The translations under genes were made by a program, and so were the position numbers. A stretch of 64,000 bases of DNA from CAVVNP01 sp963800235 (GTDB lineage Bacteria; Actinomycetota; Acidimicrobiia; Acidimicrobiales; Iamiaceae). The stretch is taken from assembly GCA_963800235.1 (NCBI GenBank), contig CAWDAD010000004.1:186001-250000 (forward strand), read 5' to 3'. Below the pieces are notes generated by a model that worked only from the letters and a program-made list of their open reading frames with translations, was not told the origin of the DNA and searched no databases. Positions 1-7,395 of the stretch are shown piece by piece (position 1 is the stretch's first letter; the number at the start of each line of letters is the position of its first letter).

Positions 1-527
1 CCATTGACCCGGCCCTTCACGTAGGTGGCGTCGGCGAACACGTAGGGGAAGGCGAGGTGATCGAGGGGCCGGTTGCGGAACTTGTCGAGTTCGGTGTCGA
101 GCTCGGCGCAGATGCGCGACACCTCCGACTTCGAGATGCCCGAGCTGACCCCGAGCGCAGCGACCAGGTCGTCGACCTTGCGGGTCGACACCCCATGCAC
201 CCACGCCTCCATCACCACCGCGTACAGGGCCCGGTCGATGCGCCGGCGCCGCTCCAACAGCGACGGGAAGAAGCTCCCATGACGCAACTTGGGGATCTTC
301 AGCTCGACATCGCCAGCCGCGGTCGACAGCAACCGGGGCCGGTGGCCGTTGCGCTGGTTCGAACGCGACGCGGTGCGTTCATGGGGCGCGGCGCCAATGA
401 ACGCCGAGGCTTCGGCCTCGATCAACTGCTGGAGGATCCACTCCAAGCTCGTGCGGATGCTGTCGGTCACCTCCCCAGCGCGCAGCGCTTCGAGAAGCTC
501 GGACAGGTCAGAATCAGTGAGGGCCAC
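1..527 (-). CDS. IS256-family transposase (C-terminus beyond window)
   Basis: The minus strand reads without a stop from a GTG at 527 to the window edge (about 175 codons). The product begins MALTDSDLSELLEALRAGEV and contains the block LIEAEASAFIGA, then ERTASRSNQRNGHRPR, then VELKIPKLRHGSFFPSLLERR, and DHLAFPYVFADATYVKGR at the edge. These are hallmark segments of IS256/mutator-type DDE transposases, which normally have about 400 residues; the last block contains the first catalytic aspartate (FADATY). The second aspartate and the glutamate would lie outside the window, so I cannot tell whether the copy is intact. The GTG start is chosen because the family N-terminus matches from there. Confidence 0.88.
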   Translation of the reverse strand, partial: MALTDSDLSELLEALRAGEVTDSIRTSLEWILQQLIEAEASAFIGAAPHERTASRSNQRNGHRPRLLSTAAGDVELKIPKLRHGSFFPSLLERRRRIDRALYAVVMEAWVHGVSTRKVDDLVAALGVSSGISKSEVSRICAELDTELDKFRNRPLDHLAFPYVFADATYVKGRVN

Positions 528-632
528 CGGTGGGGTCTCCTTGTGCGTATCCCGGCTAGGACACGTCGAGGATCTCGCCGGTGGCCCACCTCATGGTGGA
601 CCCACCGACCTACACCACCCCACGGGACTCGA
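1..632 (-). mobile_element. IS256-family insertion sequence, left part outside window
   Basis: The transposase reading frame (1-527, minus) plus its upstream segment form one end of an insertion sequence. The other end lies beyond the left edge. Between the transposase start and a 49-bp chromosomal repeat that begins at 634 there is about 105 bp of non-coding DNA containing TACACCACC followed by GGGACTC near 611-629, which resembles the ends of IS256-type elements as I remember them. The exact terminal inverted repeat and target duplication cannot be defined without the other end, so 632 is an estimate. Confidence 0.5.
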
Positions 633-633
633 T

Positions 634-682
634 CCATGATGGGTGTCATCGGCGGTGCTGCTCCGCCTGGCGGCTGCGCAGC
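634..682. repeat. 49-bp dispersed repeat, copy A
   Basis: This segment matches 63719-63767 at 46 of 49 positions, in the same orientation, and the similarity stops sharply at both ends. It contains the palindrome GCTGCGCAGC and the near-palindrome CCGCCTGGCGG, so it could form small hairpins. Copy A sits directly beside the presumed insertion sequence end; copy B overlaps the start of a tetR gene. It could be a small dispersed hairpin repeat or a relic of a duplicated 5' region. Confidence 0.7.
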
Positions 683-700
683 GTTGCTGGGGGCTGGGGC

Positions 701-998
701 GCGCCGGCGAGGGAAGCGCTAGCGACGAGCCGGGAGCGAGCGCCGCAGGTGCTCGCCATGGGCGCGGCGAGGGAAGCGCTAGCGACGAGCCGGGAGCGAG
801 CGCCGCAGGTGCTCGCCATGGGCGCGGTGAGGGAAGCGCGAGCGACGAGCCGGGAGCGAGCGCCGCAGGTGCTCGCCATGGGCGCGGTGAGGGAAGCGCG
901 AGCGACGAGCCGGGAGCGAGCGCCGCAGGTGCTCGCCATGGGCGCGGTGAGGGAAGCGCGAGCGACGAGCCGGGAGCGAGCGCCGCAGGTGTTCGCCG
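701..998. repeat. 60-bp tandem repeat, five copies
   Basis: A unit of exactly 60 bp recurs five times; the core GAGGGAAGCGC begins at 709, 769, 829, 889 and 949. The first two copies carry GCGCTAGC and the last three GCGCGAGC, and the fifth copy diverges after about 45 bp. Each unit holds GCGCT/AGCGC arms that could pair. Because 60 is divisible by three and the DNA is GC-rich, several frames stay open across it on both strands, but none has a credible start and context, so I read it as a minisatellite and not as a gene. Confidence 0.9.
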
Positions 999-1012
999 TG
1001 AACACGGCTCCG

Positions 1013-1390
1013 TCAGTGCGGTTTGAGGGTGCGGCGGACGCCGGGGATGCTGCCGATCACGCCGAGGACGCCGTCGCCGAGGTCGCCGACCATGGTCTCC
1101 ACGTTCCGGAAGCGCTCGTCCATGGCCGCCACCAGGGTGGACAGCTCCGGCAGCAGCTCGTCGAGGCCGGACCGGAAGCCGGTGAGGTCGGCGGCCAGGC
1201 TGGTGACCGCGGTGTCGAGGCGCGTGACGTCGTCGGCCAGGGCGTCGATGCGCTCGGGCAGCTCGGTGAGCGACCGCCGCACCTTGGCGACGGTCCACGG
1301 TGCCAGCAGCACCTCCTCGAGCACCTTGGCCGGCCAGCGGACGGCCAAGTCGATCGGCGTGGGCGGCCCGTCGTGCGCCTCGTCGGTCAT
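1013..1390 (-). CDS. Hypothetical coiled-coil protein
   Basis: A 125-residue protein that I cannot assign to a family. It starts MTDEAHDGPPTPIDLAVRWP, continues with a hydrophobic stretch (VLEEVLLAPWTVAKV) and then has regularly spaced leucines and valines from about residue 40 to 95 (LPERIDALADDVTRLDTAV, then LDELLPELSTLVAAMDERF), consistent with an amphipathic coiled coil. The C-terminus is a short basic tail. It lies just downstream of the Lrp-type gene on the same strand (14 bp gap to 1404), so the two are probably cotranscribed. The function is unknown. The short N-terminal amphipathic segment could associate with membrane; this is inference. Confidence 0.75.
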   Translation of the reverse strand: MTDEAHDGPPTPIDLAVRWPAKVLEEVLLAPWTVAKVRRSLTELPERIDALADDVTRLDTAVTSLAADLTGFRSGLDELLPELSTLVAAMDERFRNVETMVGDLGDGVLGVIGSIPGVRRTLKPH

Positions 1391-1403
1391 GGGCCGGTCC
1401 GCC

Positions 1404-1640
1404 TCAGAGGTTCACCACCGGGCAGGTGAGGGTGCGGGTGATGCCCTCGATCATCTGGACCCGCCCGACCACCATCTTCCCGAGCTCGTCGACCGTGCTC
1501 GCCTCGGCGCGGGCGACCACGTCGTAGGGGCCGGTGACGTCGTCGGCGGAGATCACCCCGGCGATGTCCCCGACCTCGGCCGCCACCTGCGCCGCCCGCC
1601 CCACCTCGGTCTGGATCAGGATGTAGGCGGTGACGGCCAT
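1404..1640 (-). CDS. Lrp/AsnC-type ligand-binding domain protein (stand-alone RAM domain)
   Basis: A 78-residue protein, MAVTAYILIQTEVGRAAQVA onward, with the core GVISADDVTGPYDVVARAEA and a C-terminal RTLTCPVVNL. This is the alpha/beta effector domain of Lrp/AsnC regulators without the helix-turn-helix; stand-alone versions are common in actinobacteria and usually form dimers or decamers that bind amino acids. The ATG at 1640 is preferred to the longer open frame because GGAGG lies 8-12 nt upstream and homology begins there. A possible -10 (TACCAT, minus strand, 1684-1679) would give a leader of about 30 nt. The ligand cannot be deduced. Confidence 0.88.
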   Translation of the reverse strand: MAVTAYILIQTEVGRAAQVAAEVGDIAGVISADDVTGPYDVVARAEASTVDELGKMVVGRVQMIEGITRTLTCPVVNL

Positions 1641-1789
1641 GACAGCCTCCTCGGGAGCGCCCGACGGACGGTGAGGTGATGGTAGCCAGCGGCCGGTGGC
1701 CGGGCCCGCCTTGACAGCCGGTGACGACACGGTGAACATCGGCGCCCGCCGCGCCACCTGGCCGGCCGAGCAGCGATCGGGGGACGCAG

Positions 1790-2536
1790 GTGCAGGCACG
1801 ACGGTCGACGAGGTTCGTGGTGGCGGTGGCGGTCACCGTGGTGCTCGGGGTCACCGGCCTGGCCGGGGCCGCGGTCGCGGTCGACCCGCCCCCACCGCCG
1901 ACGCCGAACGAGCACTACGCCATCCAGCTCTACGGGGACTTCCTCGGGCGACCCCCCACCACCGACGAGGAGCAGGGTCTGGCCAACGCCCTCGACGCCG
2001 GCCAGCTCACCCGGGACCAGGCCGGCGTGGGGGCGTCGCGGTCCTACGCCTACGCCCAGCAGCTGGTCATCGGCTTCTACCAGAACACCCTGGGTCGTGA
2101 CCCCGACATCAACGGGCTGGCGTACTGGACCGGGCAGATCTGGGCCGGGAAGCAGTCGGTCGCCCAGGTCGCGGCCGCCATCTACGCGAGCAACGAGTGG
2201 TACCAGGCGGTCGGAGGCACCGACGAGGCCTGGGTCCACAACCTCTACGTCCGGATCCTGCACCGCTCGCCCGACACCAGCGGTGAGGGGTACTGGGCGA
2301 GCCGGACGGTGAGCGACGGCCGACTCGTCGTGGCGCTCGTCTTCTACCAGAGCAACGAGTCGCTCCGGACCCGGACCGACGCCCTGTACACCTCGCTGCT
2401 GCGCCGCGCCCCCGACGACGCCGGCCTGGCCTACTGGACGCAGGTCATGCTCGACCGGGGCGACCGGGACGTGGCCGGCCTGCTGGCCGGCAGCAACGAG
2501 TACTTCCAGTACGCCCAGGGCAGCACCGTCCAGTAG
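1790..2536 (+). CDS. Secreted DUF4214-domain protein
   Basis: This 248-residue protein begins with a typical signal peptide (MQARRSTRF, a hydrophobic stretch, then GAAVAVD). The mature part consists of DUF4214 units recognisable by the pattern Y-x-x-x-L-G/R-R-x-P-D-x-x-G-x-x-Y-W: YGDFLGRPPTTDE, FYQNTLGRDPDINGLAYW, YVRILHRSPDTSGEGYW and YTSLLRRAPDDAGLAYW. DUF4214 domains occur in exported and surface-layer-type proteins; their biochemical role is not established. A second DUF4214 protein occurs at 25644-27881. The GTG start at 1790 is the only one that yields the full signal peptide. The gene converges on pckG. Confidence 0.88.
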   Translation: MQARRSTRFVVAVAVTVVLGVTGLAGAAVAVDPPPPPTPNEHYAIQLYGDFLGRPPTTDEEQGLANALDAGQLTRDQAGVGASRSYAYAQQLVIGFYQNTLGRDPDINGLAYWTGQIWAGKQSVAQVAAAIYASNEWYQAVGGTDEAWVHNLYVRILHRSPDTSGEGYWASRTVSDGRLVVALVFYQSNESLRTRTDALYTSLLRRAPDDAGLAYWTQVMLDRGDRDVAGLLAGSNEYFQYAQGSTVQ

Positions 2537-2555
2537 CGCGGCCGCAGGTTCCCTC

Positions 2556-2570
2556 GCGGCGGGCCGCCGC
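2556..2570. terminator. GC hairpin between convergent genes
   Basis: GCGGCGG and CCGCCGC, separated by a single base, can form a compact hairpin in the 44-bp gap between the convergent DUF4214 gene and pckG. There is no U-tract. It may act as a bidirectional terminator, but such short GC palindromes also arise by chance in this DNA. Confidence 0.3.
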
Positions 2571-2580
2571 CGGGAGGAGC

Positions 2581-4386
2581 TCAGTCGCTGAGGCGCTTCT
2601 CCAGCCTCTGCAGCTCGTCGCGCATCTCGTCGGGCACCCGCTCGCCGAGCTTCTCGTAGTGCTCCTCGATGAGGGTGACCTCTCCCCGCCAGGCCTCGGG
2701 GTCGACGGTGAGCAGGGAGGCGAGCCGGTCGTCGCTCAGCGCCAGCCCCTCGGTGTTCAGCGAGTCGAGCGTCGGGGTCCGCCCGATGGGGGTGTCGGTC
2801 GCCTCGGCGGTGCCGTCGACCCGGCGGATGATCCAGTCGAGGACCCGGCTGTTGTCGCCGAAGCCCGGCCACACGAACTTGCCGTTCTCGTCCTTCTGGA
2901 ACCAGTTGACCCAGTAGAGCCTGGGCAGCTTGTCGACGTCGGTGGCCTGGCCGATGTCGAGCCAGTGCTGGATGTAGTCGCCGGCGTTGTAGCCCATGAA
3001 GGGGAGCATGGCGAAGGGGTCGAAGCGGACCTCACCGACCGTGCCGGCGGCGGCGGCGGTCTTCTCCGAGCTCATGATCGAGCCGAGGAACACCCCGTGC
3101 TGCCAGTCGAAGCTCTCGGTCACGAGCGGCACGTTGCTGGCGCGGCGACCCCCGAAGAGGATGGCCGAGATCGGCACGCCCGCCGGATCCTCCCACTCCG
3201 GGGCGATGGTGGGGCACTGGGCGGCGGGAGCGGTGAACCGGGCGTTCGGGTGGGCGGCCGGCGCGTCGGAGTCGGGCGTCCAGTCGTTGCCCTTCCAGTC
3301 GGTCAGGTGCGACGGCGGCTTCGACAGGCCCTCCCACCACACGTCATCGTCGTCGGTGAGGGCGACGTTGGTGTAGATGCAGTTGGCGTCGAGGGTGCGC
3401 AGGGCGTTGAGGTTCGTCTTCTCCGAGGTGCCCGGGGCCACGCCGAAGAACCCGGCCTCGGGGTTGATGGCGTGCAGCCGGCCGTCGTCACCGAACTTCA
3501 TCCACGCGATGTCGTCGCCGACGGTCTCGATCTTGTAGCCGGGCAGCGTCGGGATGAGCATGGCCATGTTGGTCTTGCCGCAGGCCGACGGGAAGGCGGC
3601 GGCGATGTACTTCTTCTCGCCCGCGGGTGGGGTGATGCCGAGGATCAGCATGTGCTCGGCCATCCACCCGTCGTCGCGGGCCATGGTCGACGCGATGCGC
3701 AGCGCGAAGCACTTCTTGCCGAGCAGGGCGTTGCCGCCGTAGCCGGAGCCGTACGACCAGATCTCGTTGGTCTCGGGGTAGTGGGTGATGTACTTGTTCT
3801 CGGGGTCGCAGGGCCACGGGACGTCGTCGCGGCGATGGCCGTCGGCGTCGATCAGCGGGTAGCCCACCGAGTGCAGGCACTTGACCCAGTCGCCGTCGGG
3901 GCCGAGGACGTCGAGGGCGGCTTGGCCCATGCGGGTCATGATCCGCATGTTCACCGCCACGTACGCCGAGTCGGTGAGCTGCACGCCGATGTGGGAGATG
4001 GGCGAGCCGAGCGGACCCATGCTGAAGGGCACGACGTACATCGTCCGGCCCTTCATGGCGCCCCGGAAGAGCCCGAGCAGCTCCTCCTTCATGTCCGCTG
4101 GTGCGCGCCAGTTGTTGGTGGGGCCGGCGTCGATCTCCCGCTCGCAGCAGATGAAGGTCCGGTCCTCGACGCGGGCGACGTCGTCGGGGTCGGACATGGC
4201 CAGGTAGCTGTTCGGCCGCTTGGCCTCGGAGAGCTTCGTGAAGGTCCCCCCGTCGACCAGCTCGTGGGCGAGGCGGTCGTACTCCTCGGCGGACCCGTCG
4301 CACCAGTGGACCTCGTCCGGCTGGAAGACCTCGGTCCACTGGTCGACCCAGGCCCTCAGGTTGGCGTTGTCGCTCGTAGCAGTCAT
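2581..4386 (-). CDS. pckG: Phosphoenolpyruvate carboxykinase (GTP)
   Basis: A 601-residue cytosolic enzyme that interconverts oxaloacetate plus GTP with phosphoenolpyruvate plus CO2 and GDP, the first committed step of gluconeogenesis. Family hallmarks are present in order: the substrate-binding region RTMYVVPFSMGPLGSP (about residue 114), NEIWSYGSGYGGNALLGKKC (about 207), the P-loop with reactive cysteine AAFPSACGKTNMAM (264-277, Cys269, Lys271), the metal-binding GDDIAW (290-295) and NPEAGFFGVAPGTS. Length matches the GTP-dependent family of actinobacteria. The start codon overlaps by 4 bp (ATGA) the stop of the upstream cold-shock-like gene, so translation of the two is probably coupled. 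Confidence 0.97.
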   Translation of the reverse strand: MTATSDNANLRAWVDQWTEVFQPDEVHWCDGSAEEYDRLAHELVDGGTFTKLSEAKRPNSYLAMSDPDDVARVEDRTFICCEREIDAGPTNNWRAPADMKEELLGLFRGAMKGRTMYVVPFSMGPLGSPISHIGVQLTDSAYVAVNMRIMTRMGQAALDVLGPDGDWVKCLHSVGYPLIDADGHRRDDVPWPCDPENKYITHYPETNEIWSYGSGYGGNALLGKKCFALRIASTMARDDGWMAEHMLILGITPPAGEKKYIAAAFPSACGKTNMAMLIPTLPGYKIETVGDDIAWMKFGDDGRLHAINPEAGFFGVAPGTSEKTNLNALRTLDANCIYTNVALTDDDDVWWEGLSKPPSHLTDWKGNDWTPDSDAPAAHPNARFTAPAAQCPTIAPEWEDPAGVPISAILFGGRRASNVPLVTESFDWQHGVFLGSIMSSEKTAAAAGTVGEVRFDPFAMLPFMGYNAGDYIQHWLDIGQATDVDKLPRLYWVNWFQKDENGKFVWPGFGDNSRVLDWIIRRVDGTAEATDTPIGRTPTLDSLNTEGLALSDDRLASLLTVDPEAWRGEVTLIEEHYEKLGERVPDEMRDELQRLEKRLSD

Positions 4387-4715
4387 GGCTGGGGCGTCTC
4401 CTTGGGCTGGGGTGTGGCGGTGGCGTCGACGGCGGGCGCCGCAGCCGCGGGGGCGGCGGTGCCCGGTACCTCGGTGGTGAGGGGGAACCCGGGGGTCCCC
4501 ATGTCGACCTCCGAGCCGAGGCCGAGGGAGGTGGCCTTCCCCTCGGCGTCCAGGTCGAACACGATCCGCTGACCCTGGCGGAGCATGCGGAAGATGGATG
4601 CCGCCACCGCGCCGGGGGCGAGCTCGTGCTCGGAGAGATCGGTGTCGCGCACCACGACCCCGTCTCCGCTCCCCGGGTCGTAGGACTTGATCACACCTTG
4701 CACGGGCCTGGGCAC
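4383..4715 (-). CDS. Degenerate cold-shock-like domain protein upstream of pckG
   Basis: A 110-residue protein whose first ~70 residues resemble a cold-shock (S1-like OB) domain: VQGVIKSYDPGSGDGVVV, then FRMLRQGQRIVFDLDAEGKA. The aromatic RNP motifs of true CspA proteins (KGFGFI, DVFVHF) are replaced by SGDGVVV and ELAPGAVAAS, so ordinary RNA binding is doubtful. The C-terminal ~35 residues are a low-complexity Ala/Pro/Thr tail. The GTG at 4715 is chosen for a GAGGTG ribosome binding site 9-14 nt upstream; a possible -10 (TACGCT, minus, 4751-4746) precedes it. The stop overlaps the pckG start (ATGA), suggesting coexpression. The role is unknown. Confidence 0.75.
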   Translation of the reverse strand: MPRPVQGVIKSYDPGSGDGVVVRDTDLSEHELAPGAVAASIFRMLRQGQRIVFDLDAEGKATSLGLGSEVDMGTPGFPLTTEVPGTAAPAAAAPAVDATATPQPKETPQP

Positions 4716-4840
4716 CTCGCGTTCACCTCGGATGGGTGACGAGAAAGCGTACCGAGGCACCGACGCGGTGAGCCATTTCGGGTCCGCCGCACCATCGGCC
4801 GCCGGCCCGTGGCCGCGCCGTCCGTCGGTCCGCTCCCGCG

Positions 4841-5287
4841 TCAGGCGCGGCGTCCCTCGAGCGACCAGCGGGTGATGGTGAGCCCGTCGGGCACGTCGTC
4901 GGGCGAGTCCGGGTAGCGGTTCATGACCTCGGTGGTGGTGAAGGCGAAGTAGTCGTGCAGCGCCCGCCGCGCGGGATCGTCGGACCCGTAGCCGACGTCG
5001 TCGAGGGCGCGGTCGAAGCACTCGACCGCCCGACGGTCCATCTCGTCGTGCTCGCCGTCCCCGCTGTGGGTGCGGACCACCTGGGACTCGCTGCCGTAGC
5101 GCCCGGTGTAGGTGGCCGGCCCGCCCAGCGCCTCGCCCCAGTAGGCGGCCAGCCGTTCGGTGTGATCGGGGTGGAACCCGTGGCTGAAGGCGTGGCTCAC
5201 GACCTCGTCGGCCATGACCCGCTCGTGCCACGCCGCGGCGAGCCGCCGCAGGCCCGCCTCGCCCCCGGCGGCGTCGTAGAGCTCCAC
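4841..5287 (-). CDS. Truncated hemoglobin (group II-like globin)
   Basis: A 148-residue protein beginning MELYDAAGGEAGLRRLAAAW, the entry motif of truncated globins (YDxxGG), followed by FHPDHTERLAAYWGEALGGPATYTG, where YWGEALGGP matches the E-helix region of trHbO-type proteins, and VVRTHSGDGEHDEMDRRA, where the histidine is the probable proximal heme ligand. Family members bind O2 or NO and protect against oxidative or nitrosative stress in the cytosol. The GTG start at 5287 places YDxxGG at the expected position. It lies downstream of rpmB on the same strand. Confidence 0.87.
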   Translation of the reverse strand: MELYDAAGGEAGLRRLAAAWHERVMADEVVSHAFSHGFHPDHTERLAAYWGEALGGPATYTGRYGSESQVVRTHSGDGEHDEMDRRAVECFDRALDDVGYGSDDPARRALHDYFAFTTTEVMNRYPDSPDDVPDGLTITRWSLEGRRA

Positions 5288-5329
5288 GATCGGGTTTCCG
5301 AGATCGGGGGCCCCGGGTTCAGCGCCGGG

Positions 5330-5539
5330 TCAGGACCGGGCGCTCGCCTTGCCCGCCTTCTGGACCTTGCCGGCCTTGAGGCAGGAGGTGCACACGTCGA
5401 TGCGCTGGGCCCGGCCGTCCACCAGGGCCCGCACCCGCTGGATGTTCGGGTTCCAGCGGCGCCGGTTGCGTCGGTGGGAGTGGCTGATGCTCGAACCGAA
5501 GGACGGGTGCTTGCCGCACACCTCGCACACCGATGCCAT
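5330..5539 (-). CDS. rpmB: Ribosomal protein bL28
   Basis: A 69-residue ribosomal protein of the large subunit. MASVCEVCGKHPSFGSSIS followed by HRRNRRRWNPNIQRVRA and CTSCLKAGKV is diagnostic of bL28; CxxC pairs near both ends (CEVC and CTSC) mark the zinc-binding form. The ATG at 5539 is favoured over an upstream ATG at 5554 because bL28 starts with MA and an AAGGTGAGGT region lies just upstream. A possible -10 (TAGCGT, minus, 5596-5591) would give a leader of about 45 nt. As in many actinobacteria it is divergent from the DAK2/FakA-like gene. Confidence 0.96.
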   Translation of the reverse strand: MASVCEVCGKHPSFGSSISHSHRRNRRRWNPNIQRVRALVDGRAQRIDVCTSCLKAGKVQKAGKASARS

Positions 5540-5707
5540 GGGGACCGACCTCACCTTGCCGACGAAACGTTCTGACGAACCGGACGGACAACGCTAGACG
5601 GCCCCGGCTCCCCACCCCAACCGGGGACGGTCGATCCGAGGTCGTCCGGGCGGGCGCCGGGCCGTGGGTGGCCGGACCGGCCGCAGCCGCCCGGGGCGGG
5701 TCGTCAC

Positions 5708-5713
5708 TACGAT
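5708..5713 (+). promoter_or_regulatory. -10 element TACGAT of the FakA-like gene (leaderless)
   Basis: TACGAT ends 8 nt before the ATG at 5722, so transcription would begin at or beside the start codon. No ribosome binding site is visible. Confidence 0.55.
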
Positions 5714-5721
5714 CCAGCGCG

Positions 5722-7395
5722 ATGGCCACCCTCGACCGCCTCGGCCCCGGCGACCTCCGCCGCACGGTGGCCGCCTTCCGGGACGGCCTCCGGGCCCACC
5801 AGGCGGGCATCAACCGGCTCAACGTGTACCCGGTGCCCGACGGCGACACCGGCACGAACATGGCCCTGACGCTCGAGTCGGTCGTGGACGAGCTCGACCG
5901 GGCCGACGACGACCTGGCGTCGATCTGCAAGGCGATCAGCCACGGTTCGCTGATGGGCGCCCGGGGCAATTCGGGCGTGATCCTGAGCCAGATCCTGCGG
6001 GGCCTGGCGGACGTGTGGCTCGATCGGGGTGCCGACGGCGCCGACGGGTCGTGCCTCACCGCCGCCCTGCGAGCCGCCAGCGAGGGGGCCTACGGGGCCG
6101 TGATGCGCCCGGTCGAGGGCACCATCCTCACCGTCGTGCGGGCGTCGGCGGATGGGGCCGAGGCCGTCGACGGCGCAGCCGACGTGCTGACGGTCCTCGA
6201 GGCGGCTCGCCGGGCCGGGGGCGATGCGCTGGCCCGCACCCCCGAGCAGCTGCCGGTGCTGGCCGACGCGGGGGTGGTCGACGCGGGAGGGACCGGCTAC
6301 CTCCTGCTCCTCGACGCGCTGCTCACCGTGGTCGACGGGCGGCCATTACCGCCCCCCACCGAGGGTCCCGGGCCCGACCTCGGCGCCATCGAGACCCACG
6401 ATCCGGTCCACGGCGACCCCGCCCGTGCCGACCACGGGCACGACGACGTCTCCGACCTGCGGTACGAGGTCATGTACTTCCTGGAAGCGCCCGACGAGAC
6501 CGTGCCCGCCTTCAAGCAGGTCTGGGCCGGGATCGGCGACTCCATCGTGGTGGTGGGCGGCGACGGCATCTGGAACTGCCACATCCACACCGACGACATC
6601 GGCGCCGCGGTCGAGGCCGCCCTCGACTGCGGCCGGCCCCGCAACATCCGGGTGACCGACCTGATCGAGCAGGTCGAGGAGGAGCGGTGGGTCCGGGAGG
6701 GCTCGTCCGAGCCCGAGGAGCCGGAGGAGCTCGAGCCGGTCACGACCGCGGTGGTGGCCATCGCCACCGGCGACGGCATCAGCCGGATCTTCCACTCCCT
6801 CGGCGTGCGGGCCATCGTGGCCGGCGGCCAGTCGATGAACCCGGCGACCGCCGAGATCCTGGCCGCGGTCGAGGCGGTCAACGCCGACGCCGTGGTGGTG
6901 CTGCCCAACAACAAGAACATCATCCCGGTCGCCGAGCAGGTCGACGCGCTGACCGACAAGACCGTCCTGGTGGTCCCCACCCGGGGCATCGCCGAGGGCT
7001 TCGCCGCCCTCATGGAGTACGACCCCGAGGCCGCCGGGGCCGCCAACGCCGAGGCCATGACCGAGGTCGCCCAGCGGGTGGTGGCCGGGGAGGTCACCCG
7101 GGCGGTGCGCGACTCGACCTGCGAGGTCGGCCCGATCGCCGAGGGGGACTGGCTCGGCATCGCCCGGCGCGGCATCGTCGCCGTCGAGCCGGAGCTGGCC
7201 ACCGCCGCCACGACCCTGCTCGGCCGCCTGATCACCGACGACCACGAGATCGTGACCTTGATCGAGGGCGAGGACAGCACGGTCGGCGACACCCGGCGGA
7301 TCACCGAGTGGCTGACCGAGGAGCACCCGGACGTGGTGTGCGAGGTCCTCCACGGCGGGCAGGCGCTGTACCCGTACTTCATCGGGATCGAGTGA
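5722..7395 (+). CDS. DAK2/DegV-type fatty-acid kinase subunit A-like protein
   Basis: A 557-residue protein of the YloV/FakA family. The N-terminal DhaL (DAK2) domain carries the ATP-Mg2+ loop NVYPVPDGDTGTNMALT (residues 34-50, Asp40 and Asp42) and SHGSLMGARGNSGVILSQ. A central linker is followed by the DegV-like C-terminal part, with GGQSMNPATAEILAAV, VVLPNNKNI and VVPTRGIAEGFAAL. FakA phosphorylates fatty acids presented by a FakB (DegV) protein. No fakB lies in this window, so substrate assignment rests on family knowledge. In actinobacteria this gene usually sits between rpmB and recG, as here. Its stop overlaps the next start (GTGA). Confidence 0.9.
   Translation: MATLDRLGPGDLRRTVAAFRDGLRAHQAGINRLNVYPVPDGDTGTNMALTLESVVDELDRADDDLASICKAISHGSLMGARGNSGVILSQILRGLADVWLDRGADGADGSCLTAALRAASEGAYGAVMRPVEGTILTVVRASADGAEAVDGAADVLTVLEAARRAGGDALARTPEQLPVLADAGVVDAGGTGYLLLLDALLTVVDGRPLPPPTEGPGPDLGAIETHDPVHGDPARADHGHDDVSDLRYEVMYFLEAPDETVPAFKQVWAGIGDSIVVVGGDGIWNCHIHTDDIGAAVEAALDCGRPRNIRVTDLIEQVEEERWVREGSSEPEEPEELEPVTTAVVAIATGDGISRIFHSLGVRAIVAGGQSMNPATAEILAAVEAVNADAVVVLPNNKNIIPVAEQVDALTDKTVLVVPTRGIAEGFAALMEYDPEAAGAANAEAMTEVAQRVVAGEVTRAVRDSTCEVGPIAEGDWLGIARRGIVAVEPELATAATTLLGRLITDDHEIVTLIEGEDSTVGDTRRITEWLTEEHPDVVCEVLHGGQALYPYFIGIE

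Noticed and set aside
701..998. CRISPR array
   Set aside because: The repeats are directly adjacent without unique spacers and there are no cas genes.
581..1429. Open frames across the 60-bp tandem repeats on both strands
   Set aside because: They exist because the period is a multiple of three; there is no credible ribosome binding site, and the sequences outside the repeats run antisense to the 1013-1390 gene.
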